Shown here: piece by piece, positions 41,517 to 49,545 of the stretch
Layout: each line of letters begins with the position of its first letter
Position numbering within the stretch: the stretch's first letter is position 1
Assembly (NCBI RefSeq): GCF_000024225.1
Contig: NC_013203.1
Location: forward strand, 1,116,001-1,180,000
DNA from: Lancefieldella parvula DSM 20469
GTDB lineage: Bacteria > Actinomycetota > Coriobacteriia > Coriobacteriales > Atopobiaceae
Length of the DNA stretch: 64,000 nucleotides
Direction: 5' to 3'
Position numbers and translations under genes: made by a program
Notes under the pieces: model-generated
What the model saw: only the letters and a program-made list of their open reading frames with translations
Database searches by the model: none
Told to the model about the DNA's origin: nothing

Positions 41517-43499
41517 TTAAAAACCGCCTCCGCCGCCTCCGCCGCCGAAGCCACCGCCGCCTCCGCCGGAGAAGCCGCCACCAAATCCGCCACCAGAGCT
41601 TGAACTAGAAGAAGCAAGTGCCGCGGTAGAGACAGAATGAGCAGCTGTAACACTCTTGGTTACGCTATCGATTGCATTAACACGCATGCCATTTCCATAG
41701 TAATACCAACTATAAACGGGCATAAACTGTGGATCCTTAAGCAACTCGGGCATTGCAACTTTCAACTGACTAATAACCTTATCTGCCACACCAAGCGCGA
41801 CTGCCATAACTAAAAGCCTATTCCAAAGAATAACGTCGGTTGGAATTGCCTCATGAAGATTAGTAAATTCAGTAAGCCACTTTCTTAGAGCACGGGTCTT
41901 AGCAAGCGTCTCAACACCCTCTCTGTTCATCAAATCAAACTTACCAATGTTTATAAGCGCAATAAGACCGGCAATAACAAGAAGCAGTAAATTAAAGAGT
42001 AAATTACCAATCGAAACATCCGCCACAATACCCATAAAGAATGCAGCAGCTGCAACAAGAATATCAACAGCAATCAGAGCACCAAGAATTCCCTTGCCAT
42101 GGAATGGGATCTTATTTGTTTCAAACTTAGCAGCATAGCTAAACTTAATAGGGCTCTCCCATGACTCATACGCCTTATTAAAATCTTCTGGATGATCAGA
42201 GGCATATTTGCCAATTTGTTTCATAGTAACGGTAGTATTTACCGCTCCAGATTCCCCGGCCTTATCGAAAATCAATCGCATAGCCATGCTATCAATCTTA
42301 TTTGATAAAGAACTACCAGGATAGAAAGATGGCTGGTCTTCCTGAAAGTCTTGGACCTTTGTAAGACAATAATCAGACTTTTCCATACCAAGGAAGTTTG
42401 TATTAACTGTCTTATTCAAACTAATGTACTTTGCATCAGAAAGGTGCATAAGAGTTGCCGTCAGAGCATCTCCCTTAATTCCCTCACCGTTATAAAGCAT
42501 AGAAAGAACTGCTGGATGATCATTAGATGGAACGTCCCTGTAATAAAGGTCATTAAACTGAGGAGCCATGACCTTTTTATATTTAATGCGTAGCAGAATA
42601 GCTGCCACAAAGGTGATAGCTGCAAATACTAACGGCGCATAAAGTATGAGGGCTACCTGAATTTTTGCAAGCTCACGCTTGTGATTTGCTTCGTCTGCCC
42701 ATGCTTGTTCCTCAGATAGAATGCTGCTTAATTTATTCTGCTGAATAGGAGCTAGCCCAGAAACCCAATCTGTTGGGAACGTAATACGAGCTTCCGCGAA
42801 CTCGTCAGTTCCTACACCAGGAACTTTGTAAACAACTGCATTCTTAGTAATTTCTACGTTTGCATCCAGCGGGCCGTGTCCCCAAGCACGGACAGTATCT
42901 CCAGCAACGATCGATTGACCTGAAGGAACCGGAAGATGGATGGTAGCTGTTACATTATGAGACTCTGAATCCCAACCATCAGATACAAACTTCCAATACA
43001 ACTCTGCAGTATCAGACCAATTTGTTACAACATTAGTAATGTCATACTCGATAGTTATATTTGCAGATTCATCATCATGTGCTGAATAAATTTTCAAATT
43101 CAACATATCGCTTGATTGAGTAGGAACATAATACTCATCTGAGTTGGCGCTGTTTCCACTAGAGTTTTTACTATAAATCTGGCGTGATCCTTGACTATCT
43201 TGAACAGTAACTGAAGTGATATTTATTTCAACGTTCTGTCCATTGTATTTATTCTTTCCAACTGGAAGATTCCAATAAACACCGTGATAGCTTCCTTTAA
43301 AATAAAATGTACGAGTTTCTACAACATGCAACGTTCCGTCTTTTTGAACCGTCGCATCAATATCTACCCTATCTATTGAAAGATCACGTGCAAATGCTTT
43401 TGTTGGAGCAATTAGAAACGCAACAGCCAACAGCATTATGCAAAGTGCAATCCTTACAAACTGGCTCATTTTAGAAGAGCGAAGCGAGATTTTATACAT
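41517..43499 (-). CDS. DUF2207 membrane protein with Gly-rich tail
   Basis: The 660-residue protein has a signal peptide (about residues 12-37), an extracytoplasmic domain of about 230 residues with YHGVYWNLPVG and ITIEYDITNVV, a membrane helix near 285-305, and a helix pair near 470-515. It ends in a glycine-rich tail (GGGFGGGFSGGGGGGFGG). This is the layout of DUF2207 proteins, common in Gram-positive bacteria and of unknown function. AAGGAG precedes the ATG. It is unrelated to the Tad genes as far as the sequence shows. Confidence 0.85.
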   Translation of the reverse strand: MYKISLRSSKMSQFVRIALCIMLLAVAFLIAPTKAFARDLSIDRVDIDATVQKDGTLHVVETRTFYFKGSYHGVYWNLPVGKNKYNGQNVEINITSVTVQDSQGSRQIYSKNSSGNSANSDEYYVPTQSSDMLNLKIYSAHDDESANITIEYDITNVVTNWSDTAELYWKFVSDGWDSESHNVTATIHLPVPSGQSIVAGDTVRAWGHGPLDANVEITKNAVVYKVPGVGTDEFAEARITFPTDWVSGLAPIQQNKLSSILSEEQAWADEANHKRELAKIQVALILYAPLVFAAITFVAAILLRIKYKKVMAPQFNDLYYRDVPSNDHPAVLSMLYNGEGIKGDALTATLMHLSDAKYISLNKTVNTNFLGMEKSDYCLTKVQDFQEDQPSFYPGSSLSNKIDSMAMRLIFDKAGESGAVNTTVTMKQIGKYASDHPEDFNKAYESWESPIKFSYAAKFETNKIPFHGKGILGALIAVDILVAAAAFFMGIVADVSIGNLLFNLLLLVIAGLIALINIGKFDLMNREGVETLAKTRALRKWLTEFTNLHEAIPTDVILWNRLLVMAVALGVADKVISQLKVAMPELLKDPQFMPVYSWYYYGNGMRVNAIDSVTKSVTAAHSVSTAALASSSSSSGGGFGGGFSGGGGGGFGGGGGGGGF

Positions 43500-43554
43500 A
43501 GAAACTCCTTTATGTTACTTTCGCAACTCTTCTTAAAAGGATACCACGTACTTA

Positions 43555-43827
43555 TCAATCTACTGGTGAGTATGAATTATCAAGTTCAAACAAAGCGGGT
43601 GGTAAACCTTTATCCCACTCCTCTCCTACTTCCTCAGAAAGCAAATACTCGTCAGTCTCTATAAAGGGAAGGTTAGCAATTTTTTTATTTCTTGATGTTT
43701 CGAGATTGCATACAAGCGAGCTTGGACCGCTGAAGTCTAGAAGGCAGCCGTAACAAATTCTCATGTCCTGAAACAGCTTTTCTCCGCATCTGGGGCAAAT
43801 TTTTACGGAGTAGTTTTCTATAGCCAT
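43555..43827 (-). CDS. Small zinc-ribbon protein
   Basis: The 90-residue protein has two CxxC pairs (Cys11/14 in CPRCG and Cys25/28 in CYGC), a zinc-ribbon knuckle arrangement, followed by an acidic C-terminus. ATG at 43827 has AAGGAG five bases upstream. The first 143 bases overlap the end of the DUF192 frame. As the last gene of the Tad operon it could be a regulator or assembly factor; no function is known to me. Confidence 0.7.
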   Translation of the reverse strand: MAIENYSVKICPRCGEKLFQDMRICYGCLLDFSGPSSLVCNLETSRNKKIANLPFIETDEYLLSEEVGEEWDKGLPPALFELDNSYSPVD

Positions 43828-44206
43828 AGCGACTCCTTCTTTCAACGTTGCTTTCCTCAGTATTTATTTCTTGAATGAGCACTTTCTGACCCACCTCAAA
43901 CCATGGGAAATCATCAACTGATGGTCTTTCAAATGTGCAATAGGCACCCGCGCAGCTATGAATTTGTTTAGGCTGTACTCGTCTCCGAATTTTTAAAATT
44001 TCTCCGTGATCATCTGCAAATGCGATATCAATCGGATACGTCATTCCAAAGGTGTGGACTGAAGAGCACTTCAGAAGTAATACTGAAGGAGCTGTTATCT
44101 CGGTGCCCAAAAGACCGACGAACTTTTCGAAGCCCCCTTGTAACAATTCAAAAATTTGCTCTGAATTAGGGACTTCTTCTATCGAAACCTGTACATTCAT
44201 TTTCAA
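43685..44206 (-). CDS. DUF192 domain protein
   Basis: About residues 1-120 form a DUF192 domain, with the characteristic HTFGMTYPIDIAFADDHGEI and AGAYCTFERP. DUF192 proteins are small, often secreted, and have unknown function. The last 47 codons run, in another frame, over the start of the zinc-ribbon gene and have a basic composition unlike DUF192, so the true C-terminus may have been extended by a frameshift or lost stop. The start overlaps the preceding pseudopilin gene by four bases (ATGA), placing it in the Tad operon. Confidence 0.75.
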   Translation of the reverse strand: MKMNVQVSIEEVPNSEQIFELLQGGFEKFVGLLGTEITAPSVLLLKCSSVHTFGMTYPIDIAFADDHGEILKIRRRVQPKQIHSCAGAYCTFERPSVDDFPWFEVGQKVLIQEINTEESNVERRSRYGYRKLLRKNLPQMRRKAVSGHENLLRLPSRLQRSKLACMQSRNIKK

Positions 44207-44661
44207 ATCACAACTCCCGACTTATAAGGACTAATAACAATTGAAGTTGTATGAGTAAGATACAAAGGAGACTCTAGTGACACTAGGGGAAGACGTAGAG
44301 TATGTGGCCAAGGTTTGTACTTAAGCGTTACTTGATATTTAGAAAAAACAGAGACCATATTCCCAATCCCCTCACTCTCTCCCTCCGATGAGACAACGAT
44401 GTCGCAACTGTCATCACATTTAAGAGCAGCTTTTATTTTATGAGTTAAGTTTTCTAGCGTTCCTCCATCCGTGGAATGACTGGAAGAAATTCCATGAGCA
44501 ATAATTTGATCCGCCGCAACACGATCAAACTTTGAGCACATATCTGCAAACTTAAATAGATTGATTGCAATTAGAGCAATCACTAATACAACCGGAAGAA
44601 CCAATGCAGTCTCAACAAACATCTGTCCTTTTTGGCAACAAAGGAATTTCATTTTTTTCAT
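44203..44661 (-). CDS. TadE/F-like pseudopilin
   Basis: This 152-residue protein has a short basic leader ending in KGQMFVETALVLPVVLVIALIAINLF, the TadE/F-type prepilin-like segment with the conserved Glu after the leader, then an extracellular domain with one cysteine pair (CDDSCD). It overlaps both neighbours by four bases. TadE/F pseudopilins are minor components needed to build Flp pili. Confidence 0.78.
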   Translation of the reverse strand: MKKMKFLCCQKGQMFVETALVLPVVLVIALIAINLFKFADMCSKFDRVAADQIIAHGISSSHSTDGGTLENLTHKIKAALKCDDSCDIVVSSEGESEGIGNMVSVFSKYQVTLKYKPWPHTLRLPLVSLESPLYLTHTTSIVISPYKSGVVI

Positions 44662-46715
44662 GTGCCACCAAAAACTTTCTTAACATCAATTTCTAAAGGA
44701 ATCTCAATATCAATGACAGGAATGATCAATTTTGCAATTGTGATTTTGTCTGGCAAATATTGCAGAGAAAATGCGCCAAGTGAACGAGCTAAAGCGATTG
44801 GATCTGATGTATTAGGTATTTTCTGAACTAGCTCACGAATCGTTGATTCTTTCTCGAAGCCAGTTTGTTTCAAAATTCTTTCTGTATTAACAAGAACGGG
44901 CTTCATTTGTCTTAAATCACTTGGCTCTAATCCAGCGTCAATAACTATTTGTTTTAAAGCGCTCCGTAATTTGGAGCCGACACTTCCACCTGTTATCCCA
45001 TCAATGTCATCAAGAAATTCTGATAGCTTAGAAGACCAAGAAGTTACGCCGTCCCCATATAAAGTTAAAAGAGATCCCCACAAGCTCATTACTTTATCTA
45101 TAGTTTGTCCGATAAACCCTCCTCTCCTTTCAACCTGGTCAAAAAAGCTTGAAAGAACGTTATCTGTAGATGAGCTATCTGGAGCAAGTACCGCTCCGGA
45201 TATTGCATATCCTTCTGGAAGAAAAACTGACTGCTCAAGCGTCCCCAAACTTCCTTGGAATTCTGGAGATGAGCCTCCTCTTCTCACAAATGAAATACAT
45301 CCCCAAGCACCTGGTGGACATAATCTAGGCCTAGCAACCTTTAACGCATCAAGTGCTTTTTGAAATATTCCGGTTGATTTATCTGCAGCTTCAGATAACT
45401 TCTTTTGTAAATCTTTTATTTGTTGGCGTGACGATTCATAAACTTCAGACTCTTCAACTACAATCTTCCAGTAATACTCAAACCCGTTATCAATATTTGT
45501 TGAGGCAGATGCTACCCTTCCTACATCGCCACTTGTAAAATGACAATGTTGACACTCATGAACCGCTCCAGAATCTAAATCTTGCAACGATGCAAACCCT
45601 GCGCTTTCTCCAGTTACTCCTGGACAAGACCTATGAGCATGAATGGTTTTCTCGCCGTTTTCATAAGTACAAGGCCAAATAGGCTTTAGATACAGATCTG
45701 TTTTCTTTGTCTCCTCTAAGTTATGTGGCAATCGAGGTAAATTCATTTCAACTTCACCATCAGCTGTTTCTTTATAAAATCCTCTAGAGAGTTCCTGGTG
45801 GGCAAAGTTATAAAAAGCTTTTCGTATAGCAGAATCACGCAATTCTTCTGCAGTGCTTCCATTGACAATTTCTTGATCATATCGAGATCTGTAATATGCT
45901 CTAGCTCGCTTTAAAGCGATACCAAACGTCCAAGAAGTTGGCGACGGGATAGATGGGTTTATATCCCCAGAAAGACCAGCAAGATGCTCCGCTCTTTCGC
46001 GCATAGAATACGGACCTCCACCGCAGTCTGCCTCCCACGCCCTCTTCTTAGATGTTTCTGCTTTACTCTGTAACTCTTCAATCTCTTTTGCTATCTGCTG
46101 TAATAGTTCTCTCTGTTCTTTTAATTCATCTGATGAGACGTCGCTATTTAAATGTCCAAAATCAGATTGTGACTGAGCAGGAAATAGAAGAGCTGATCCC
46201 ACGAAGTTACCCGCATCAATAGAGTTCTTTTGTATACAAGAGCTCGCCGCCACTGCTGCAAAAACTGGAAGCATTTTCTCAGTTGCTTCTAAACCTTCAC
46301 AAGCTGAAGTAGCAAATTTTTTACGCGCTTCAAGTGTTTTAAAACCTGCATCACACAATTTGGAACCTGCCGAAGCTAAACCTGGAACACATGAAGCAAC
46401 CAATCCAGCTCCAACACATAACAATCCTGATAACCCAAGGCTCAATATGCTTGCATTAATTACCTGCGCAATAGTTGTGTATTTGGCTACGACGTTTTCT
46501 CCTGCCATAGAAGCCGCATCTGCTATTGACTGAGTTTTGTATGCCCTCGATGAAACCCAAGCAACCGACACCAGCGCAAATACAAGAGCTAAACAGACCA
46601 AAAGAGCACTTGCAAAAGCGATTGACGTAATACCACCTTTATCGTCTATAAACATAGAAAGTCCAAGCCTTATTCTCCTATGCTTGTCCTTTCCAAAAGG
46701 CAATCCAATCTGCAT
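44658..46715 (-). CDS. TadG-like pilus assembly protein with embedded metal-binding module
   Basis: The roughly 685-residue protein has an N-terminal helix preceded by DDKGGITSI and followed by KTQSIADAASMAGENV, as in TadG-type proteins. A long extracytoplasmic region contains helical coiled-coil stretches (about 190-220 and 410-440). A compact Cys/His module (His360, Cys363, Cys388, Cys391, by rough count, in HAHRSC and CQHCHF) resembles an Ada-type zinc-binding motif. ATG at 46715 has GAGGG upstream and lies inside the preceding gene. The end is hydrophobic. The role in pilus assembly is inferred from position. Confidence 0.65.
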   Translation of the reverse strand: MQIGLPFGKDKHRRIRLGLSMFIDDKGGITSIAFASALLVCLALVFALVSVAWVSSRAYKTQSIADAASMAGENVVAKYTTIAQVINASILSLGLSGLLCVGAGLVASCVPGLASAGSKLCDAGFKTLEARKKFATSACEGLEATEKMLPVFAAVAASSCIQKNSIDAGNFVGSALLFPAQSQSDFGHLNSDVSSDELKEQRELLQQIAKEIEELQSKAETSKKRAWEADCGGGPYSMRERAEHLAGLSGDINPSIPSPTSWTFGIALKRARAYYRSRYDQEIVNGSTAEELRDSAIRKAFYNFAHQELSRGFYKETADGEVEMNLPRLPHNLEETKKTDLYLKPIWPCTYENGEKTIHAHRSCPGVTGESAGFASLQDLDSGAVHECQHCHFTSGDVGRVASASTNIDNGFEYYWKIVVEESEVYESSRQQIKDLQKKLSEAADKSTGIFQKALDALKVARPRLCPPGAWGCISFVRRGGSSPEFQGSLGTLEQSVFLPEGYAISGAVLAPDSSSTDNVLSSFFDQVERRGGFIGQTIDKVMSLWGSLLTLYGDGVTSWSSKLSEFLDDIDGITGGSVGSKLRSALKQIVIDAGLEPSDLRQMKPVLVNTERILKQTGFEKESTIRELVQKIPNTSDPIALARSLGAFSLQYLPDKITIAKLIIPVIDIEIPLEIDVKKVFGGT

Positions 46716-47154
46716 AAGAACCCTCAATCCAATCTGGATACGTACTAGCAGATAAACTTGATTTCAAAATAATTCCCTGATTATCCGTCTGACCTGCAAG
46801 GAATAAACACCAGCCTATTGGCGGCATCGCTGCTACATGACCCGTAATTTCAATCAAGACGTCGTTTTCTTTTTTATCAATAGAGATGTTCCAGTCCTCA
46901 TCTCCACCCTTATGGAATAGAGGTATTTCCGGTATAGCTTTAAGTCTGCGTTTGATATAGGACTCTATTAACTCAGTGTCAGAAGACGTTGTTGCTACTC
47001 TTAATCCTTCTGCACAGGCTCCATCCATAACTGTCTTTGTATAGAGAATGCAGATAGGCTCCACAAGCAATGCAATAATCATCAGAATAACTGGGAATAA
47101 CAGTGCAGCTTCTACTGACGCTTGGCCAGCATTCTGCTTAAAACGAGAGAACAT
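46678..47154 (-). CDS. TadE-like pseudopilin
   Basis: The 158-residue protein starts MFSRFKQNAGQASVEAALLF, the TadE leader with GQ-x-SVEAAL, followed by a membrane helix and an extracellular domain (about 60-158). It overlaps the preceding 82-residue pilin-like gene by 17 bases and the following gene by 38 bases. It is one of three small pilin-like proteins in this operon besides Flp. Confidence 0.82.
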   Translation of the reverse strand: MFSRFKQNAGQASVEAALLFPVILMIIALLVEPICILYTKTVMDGACAEGLRVATTSSDTELIESYIKRRLKAIPEIPLFHKGGDEDWNISIDKKENDVLIEITGHVAAMPPIGWCLFLAGQTDNQGIILKSSLSASTYPDWIEGSYADWIAFWKGQA

Positions 47155-47386
47155 CTTTGGCTAAATCTAAAAGAGAGTCATGCATAGTATGTGAAGCAGC
47201 TTGGGTAGCCAGTTGAACAACTGCTCCGTTTTGTACAAAGTGATATATCGCACCAAGAGACGTAATAACCATCAAACACGAAAATAAAACTAGGGCATAT
47301 TCAAGCATAGCCTGTCCTTTTATATTTTGAACTCCTAGTTTGATTCTTCTAATAGATTCTTTACATCTTGAGTAGAGATATGACAT
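47138..47386 (-). CDS. Small pilin-like membrane protein
   Basis: The 82-residue protein has a basic leader ending NIKGQAMLEYALVLFSCL, resembling TadE/Flp prepilin cleavage regions, then one membrane helix and a short tail. AGGAGG eight bases before the ATG lies inside the upstream gene, supporting a start that overlaps that gene by 52 bases. It could be a minor pilin. Confidence 0.7.
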   Translation of the reverse strand: MSYLYSRCKESIRRIKLGVQNIKGQAMLEYALVLFSCLMVITSLGAIYHFVQNGAVVQLATQAASHTMHDSLLDLAKDVLSF

Positions 47387-47799
47387 GTTGAGACCCTCCT
47401 TATCTCTCCTTGATCAGAAATAGTCACAAGTTCTGACCAATTTCCACCATTAACTAAACAGCTCCATACATTGCCAGCTAAATCTATATATCCGGAATAA
47501 ACAAGCGCACAATCAGCTCTTTGCTGATAGTTCTCTAAAACACTTTGTGCTTCTTCTTGAATAGTTTCTTTACTATCTCTTTGCACGGAATTCTGTTCAA
47601 ATAAATCTTCTACTGATGCATTTGAGATTGACTGTTCATTAGTTCTTTTTTCTTCTTTAATTTTCTGAGTTTGCGCATGGCCTAATTCTGTTTTAGATGA
47701 ATCGGTCTGTTTTCTTGGTAAGAAAAGAAACGCAGCAAATAGCAAACACACAGTGGAGATAATGAACACAGAATACGCAGCAGTACTCTTTTTACTCAT
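47335..47799 (-). CDS. Unknown membrane-anchored protein in the Tad operon
   Basis: I do not recognise this 154-residue protein. It has one N-terminal membrane helix (about 9-28), a charged, Gln/Glu-rich stalk (30-95) and a small external domain with two cysteines (CALVYSGYIDLAGNVWSCL) that may form a disulfide. Its start overlaps the flp stop by four bases and its end overlaps the next pilin gene by 52 bases, so it is tightly coupled to pilin expression. A pilus accessory role is inferred from position only. Confidence 0.55.
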   Translation of the reverse strand: MSKKSTAAYSVFIISTVCLLFAAFLFLPRKQTDSSKTELGHAQTQKIKEEKRTNEQSISNASVEDLFEQNSVQRDSKETIQEEAQSVLENYQQRADCALVYSGYIDLAGNVWSCLVNGGNWSELVTISDQGEIRRVSTCHISTQDVKNLLEESN

Positions 47800-47987
47800 A
47801 GAGAATTAATTCCAGAAGTAATTGCTTCCCAAAGTTCAGAAACTTTACCCTTAAAAGCAATGATTGCGACAATCGCAATAACCACAAGTACGCCAACTAA
47901 GATTGCATACTCTGTAGTTCCCTGTCCAGACTCATCCTCTTTTAAGCCTCGAATAAACCTAAAAAATTGATTTGAGAACATCATCAT
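47796..47987 (-). CDS. flp: Flp-type major pilin
   Basis: The 63-residue prepilin has a leader ending ESGQG and the Flp signature GTTEYAILVGVLVVIAIVAI, then a short KGKVSELWEAITSGINSL end, typical of type IVb Flp pilins. AAGGAAG and GGAGAA lie upstream of three tandem ATG codons. It should be cleaved by a TadV/CpaA prepilin peptidase, which is not in this window, and polymerised by TadA-TadB-TadC. Confidence 0.93.
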   Translation of the reverse strand: MMMFSNQFFRFIRGLKEDESGQGTTEYAILVGVLVVIAIVAIIAFKGKVSELWEAITSGINSL

Positions 47988-47998
47988 CTTCCTTTCTC

Positions 47999-48613
47999 CT
48001 AAGAAGAAAACGCAGGCCCAAGCAAAGGACCTAAAATTGCAAGTAACATTGCTGGAACAATAAGCGTTCCTAAAGGAATGAGCATTTTAATTGGAATCTT
48101 TTCGATTTCTGTTTCCAACAAGGAGCGCTGCTCATCTCGAAGAACTGAAGCTTGTCTATCTAATATTTCCGCAAGAGGAGTTCCAAAAGTAAGTGCCTCA
48201 TTCACAACAGTTGCAAAGCTTTTAAGCGATGGAACCCCTACTCTTGCTGCCATCTGATTTAGGGCTTCTTCGCGAGTATTAGCTCCAAGCTTCCAAGTCA
48301 TATGAGCATTTGAAAGCTCTTTTGACAGTTCGCCAGATTCTCGTAAACAATACAGATCTAGCGCCGAATCAAAAGATAACCCTGACGACAGTCCAAGAAT
48401 CAAAATATCAATCATTTCTGGCATCTCGCGTAGGCATGATTTTCTTGTAAACTCTGATTTTGCTCGAAGGTTCACTCTTTTGAAATTCTTCACACTTCTA
48501 ATAATGTGCTGATAATAACAACGAACATCACAATGATCTAAATTCACAGGCATAACTAAAACGAAAATAGCTATGCATAATGCAAATGCTAAGGAACAAA
48601 TTAGATCTATCAC
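47999..48613 (-). CDS. tadC: TadC-like pilus inner-membrane platform protein
   Basis: The 204-residue protein has the GspF/T2SSF fold: EMPEMIDILILGLSSGLSFDSAL, LNQMAARVGVPSLKSFATVV and terminal hydrophobic helices. I chose GTG at 48613 (VIDLICSL), which overlaps the tadB stop as GTGA and has AAGGAG upstream; the open frame to 48775 lies inside tadB. With TadB it anchors the TadA motor for Flp pilus extrusion. Confidence 0.88.
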   Translation of the reverse strand: MIDLICSLAFALCIAIFVLVMPVNLDHCDVRCYYQHIIRSVKNFKRVNLRAKSEFTRKSCLREMPEMIDILILGLSSGLSFDSALDLYCLRESGELSKELSNAHMTWKLGANTREEALNQMAARVGVPSLKSFATVVNEALTFGTPLAEILDRQASVLRDEQRSLLETEIEKIPIKMLIPLGTLIVPAMLLAILGPLLGPAFSS

Positions 48614-49545
48614 TTCATTACTCCTTTCATAATGCTTCGAATAATCAAAAGAGCAATACAGTCCATGATCATTGCAATTACCGTGCATATAACACCTGAT
48701 GGCGTAAATAAGCCCTTTTGAAAGTCTGGCGATACTAGTGACAAAATGATCAACAGAACAACTGGAAGAAGACATACAATTCGAGCAGATAATCTAACTT
48801 GAGCAGTCTTTGTTGCTATAAGTCTTTGATTCTTCTCTTGTAATTCAACCAACTCAGCAGTTTTTTGTAAAAGATTCTTAAGCGGAGAGCCTGTTCGATG
48901 TGAAATTACTAAGGCGCTAGCCAGCAAATTAACACCTGGAGCATCCAATCTCTCTGCCAAATCTTCAATAGCCTCTTCAATAGGAAAGCCGCACTTAATT
49001 TGCATATCAGCAATACAAAAACTTTCCGATACAACACCTTCTGTATGTTTACTAACATATTCAATAGATTGCGAAAGCGTAAGACCTGATCCAAGAGCAA
49101 CAGCAATAGTCCTAAAAATCGAAGGCATCATATGAGCTATTTCTAAAGCAGACTGATGCTTAGCATGTTCATATAGAAAATAAGGAACTAGAAATAACGA
49201 GAAAAGACCGCAAAGTACACCGATTACAGACTCAAATAGAATGCCAAACAGAATAGATGCAGCTATACCACTAATGAAAAACAGTACGAAAGCGTCATCG
49301 ACTAAAGTGATCCCATATTTGTAAAGAAAGCGATTGCGTAACTGCATTGATACATAATAGAAAGGCTCCCATTTGAGCAAACTCCGCATAAAAATACTAT
49401 TTCGTGCAAATTGAAAAAACTGAACCACATAGCCTGTTATTCGTACGCTTGCTTGAGAGACAATTTTTTCTTCACCGTTACGTACAAGAAAATAGATAAT
49501 TACTCCAAAAGCACCTCCTGTGATTGTGGAAGCAATGACATCCAT
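48610..49545 (-). CDS. tadB: TadB-like pilus inner-membrane platform protein
   Basis: This 311-residue GspF-type protein has HMMPSIFRTIAVALGSGLTL, a central GFPIEEAIEDLAERL, and two hydrophobic pairs of helices. AAGGAGG precedes the ATG, which lies 46 bases inside tadA. It is the partner of TadC in the Flp pilus motor platform. Confidence 0.9.
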   Translation of the reverse strand: MDVIASTITGGAFGVIIYFLVRNGEEKIVSQASVRITGYVVQFFQFARNSIFMRSLLKWEPFYYVSMQLRNRFLYKYGITLVDDAFVLFFISGIAASILFGILFESVIGVLCGLFSLFLVPYFLYEHAKHQSALEIAHMMPSIFRTIAVALGSGLTLSQSIEYVSKHTEGVVSESFCIADMQIKCGFPIEEAIEDLAERLDAPGVNLLASALVISHRTGSPLKNLLQKTAELVELQEKNQRLIATKTAQVRLSARIVCLLPVVLLIILSLVSPDFQKGLFTPSGVICTVIAMIMDCIALLIIRSIMKGVMK

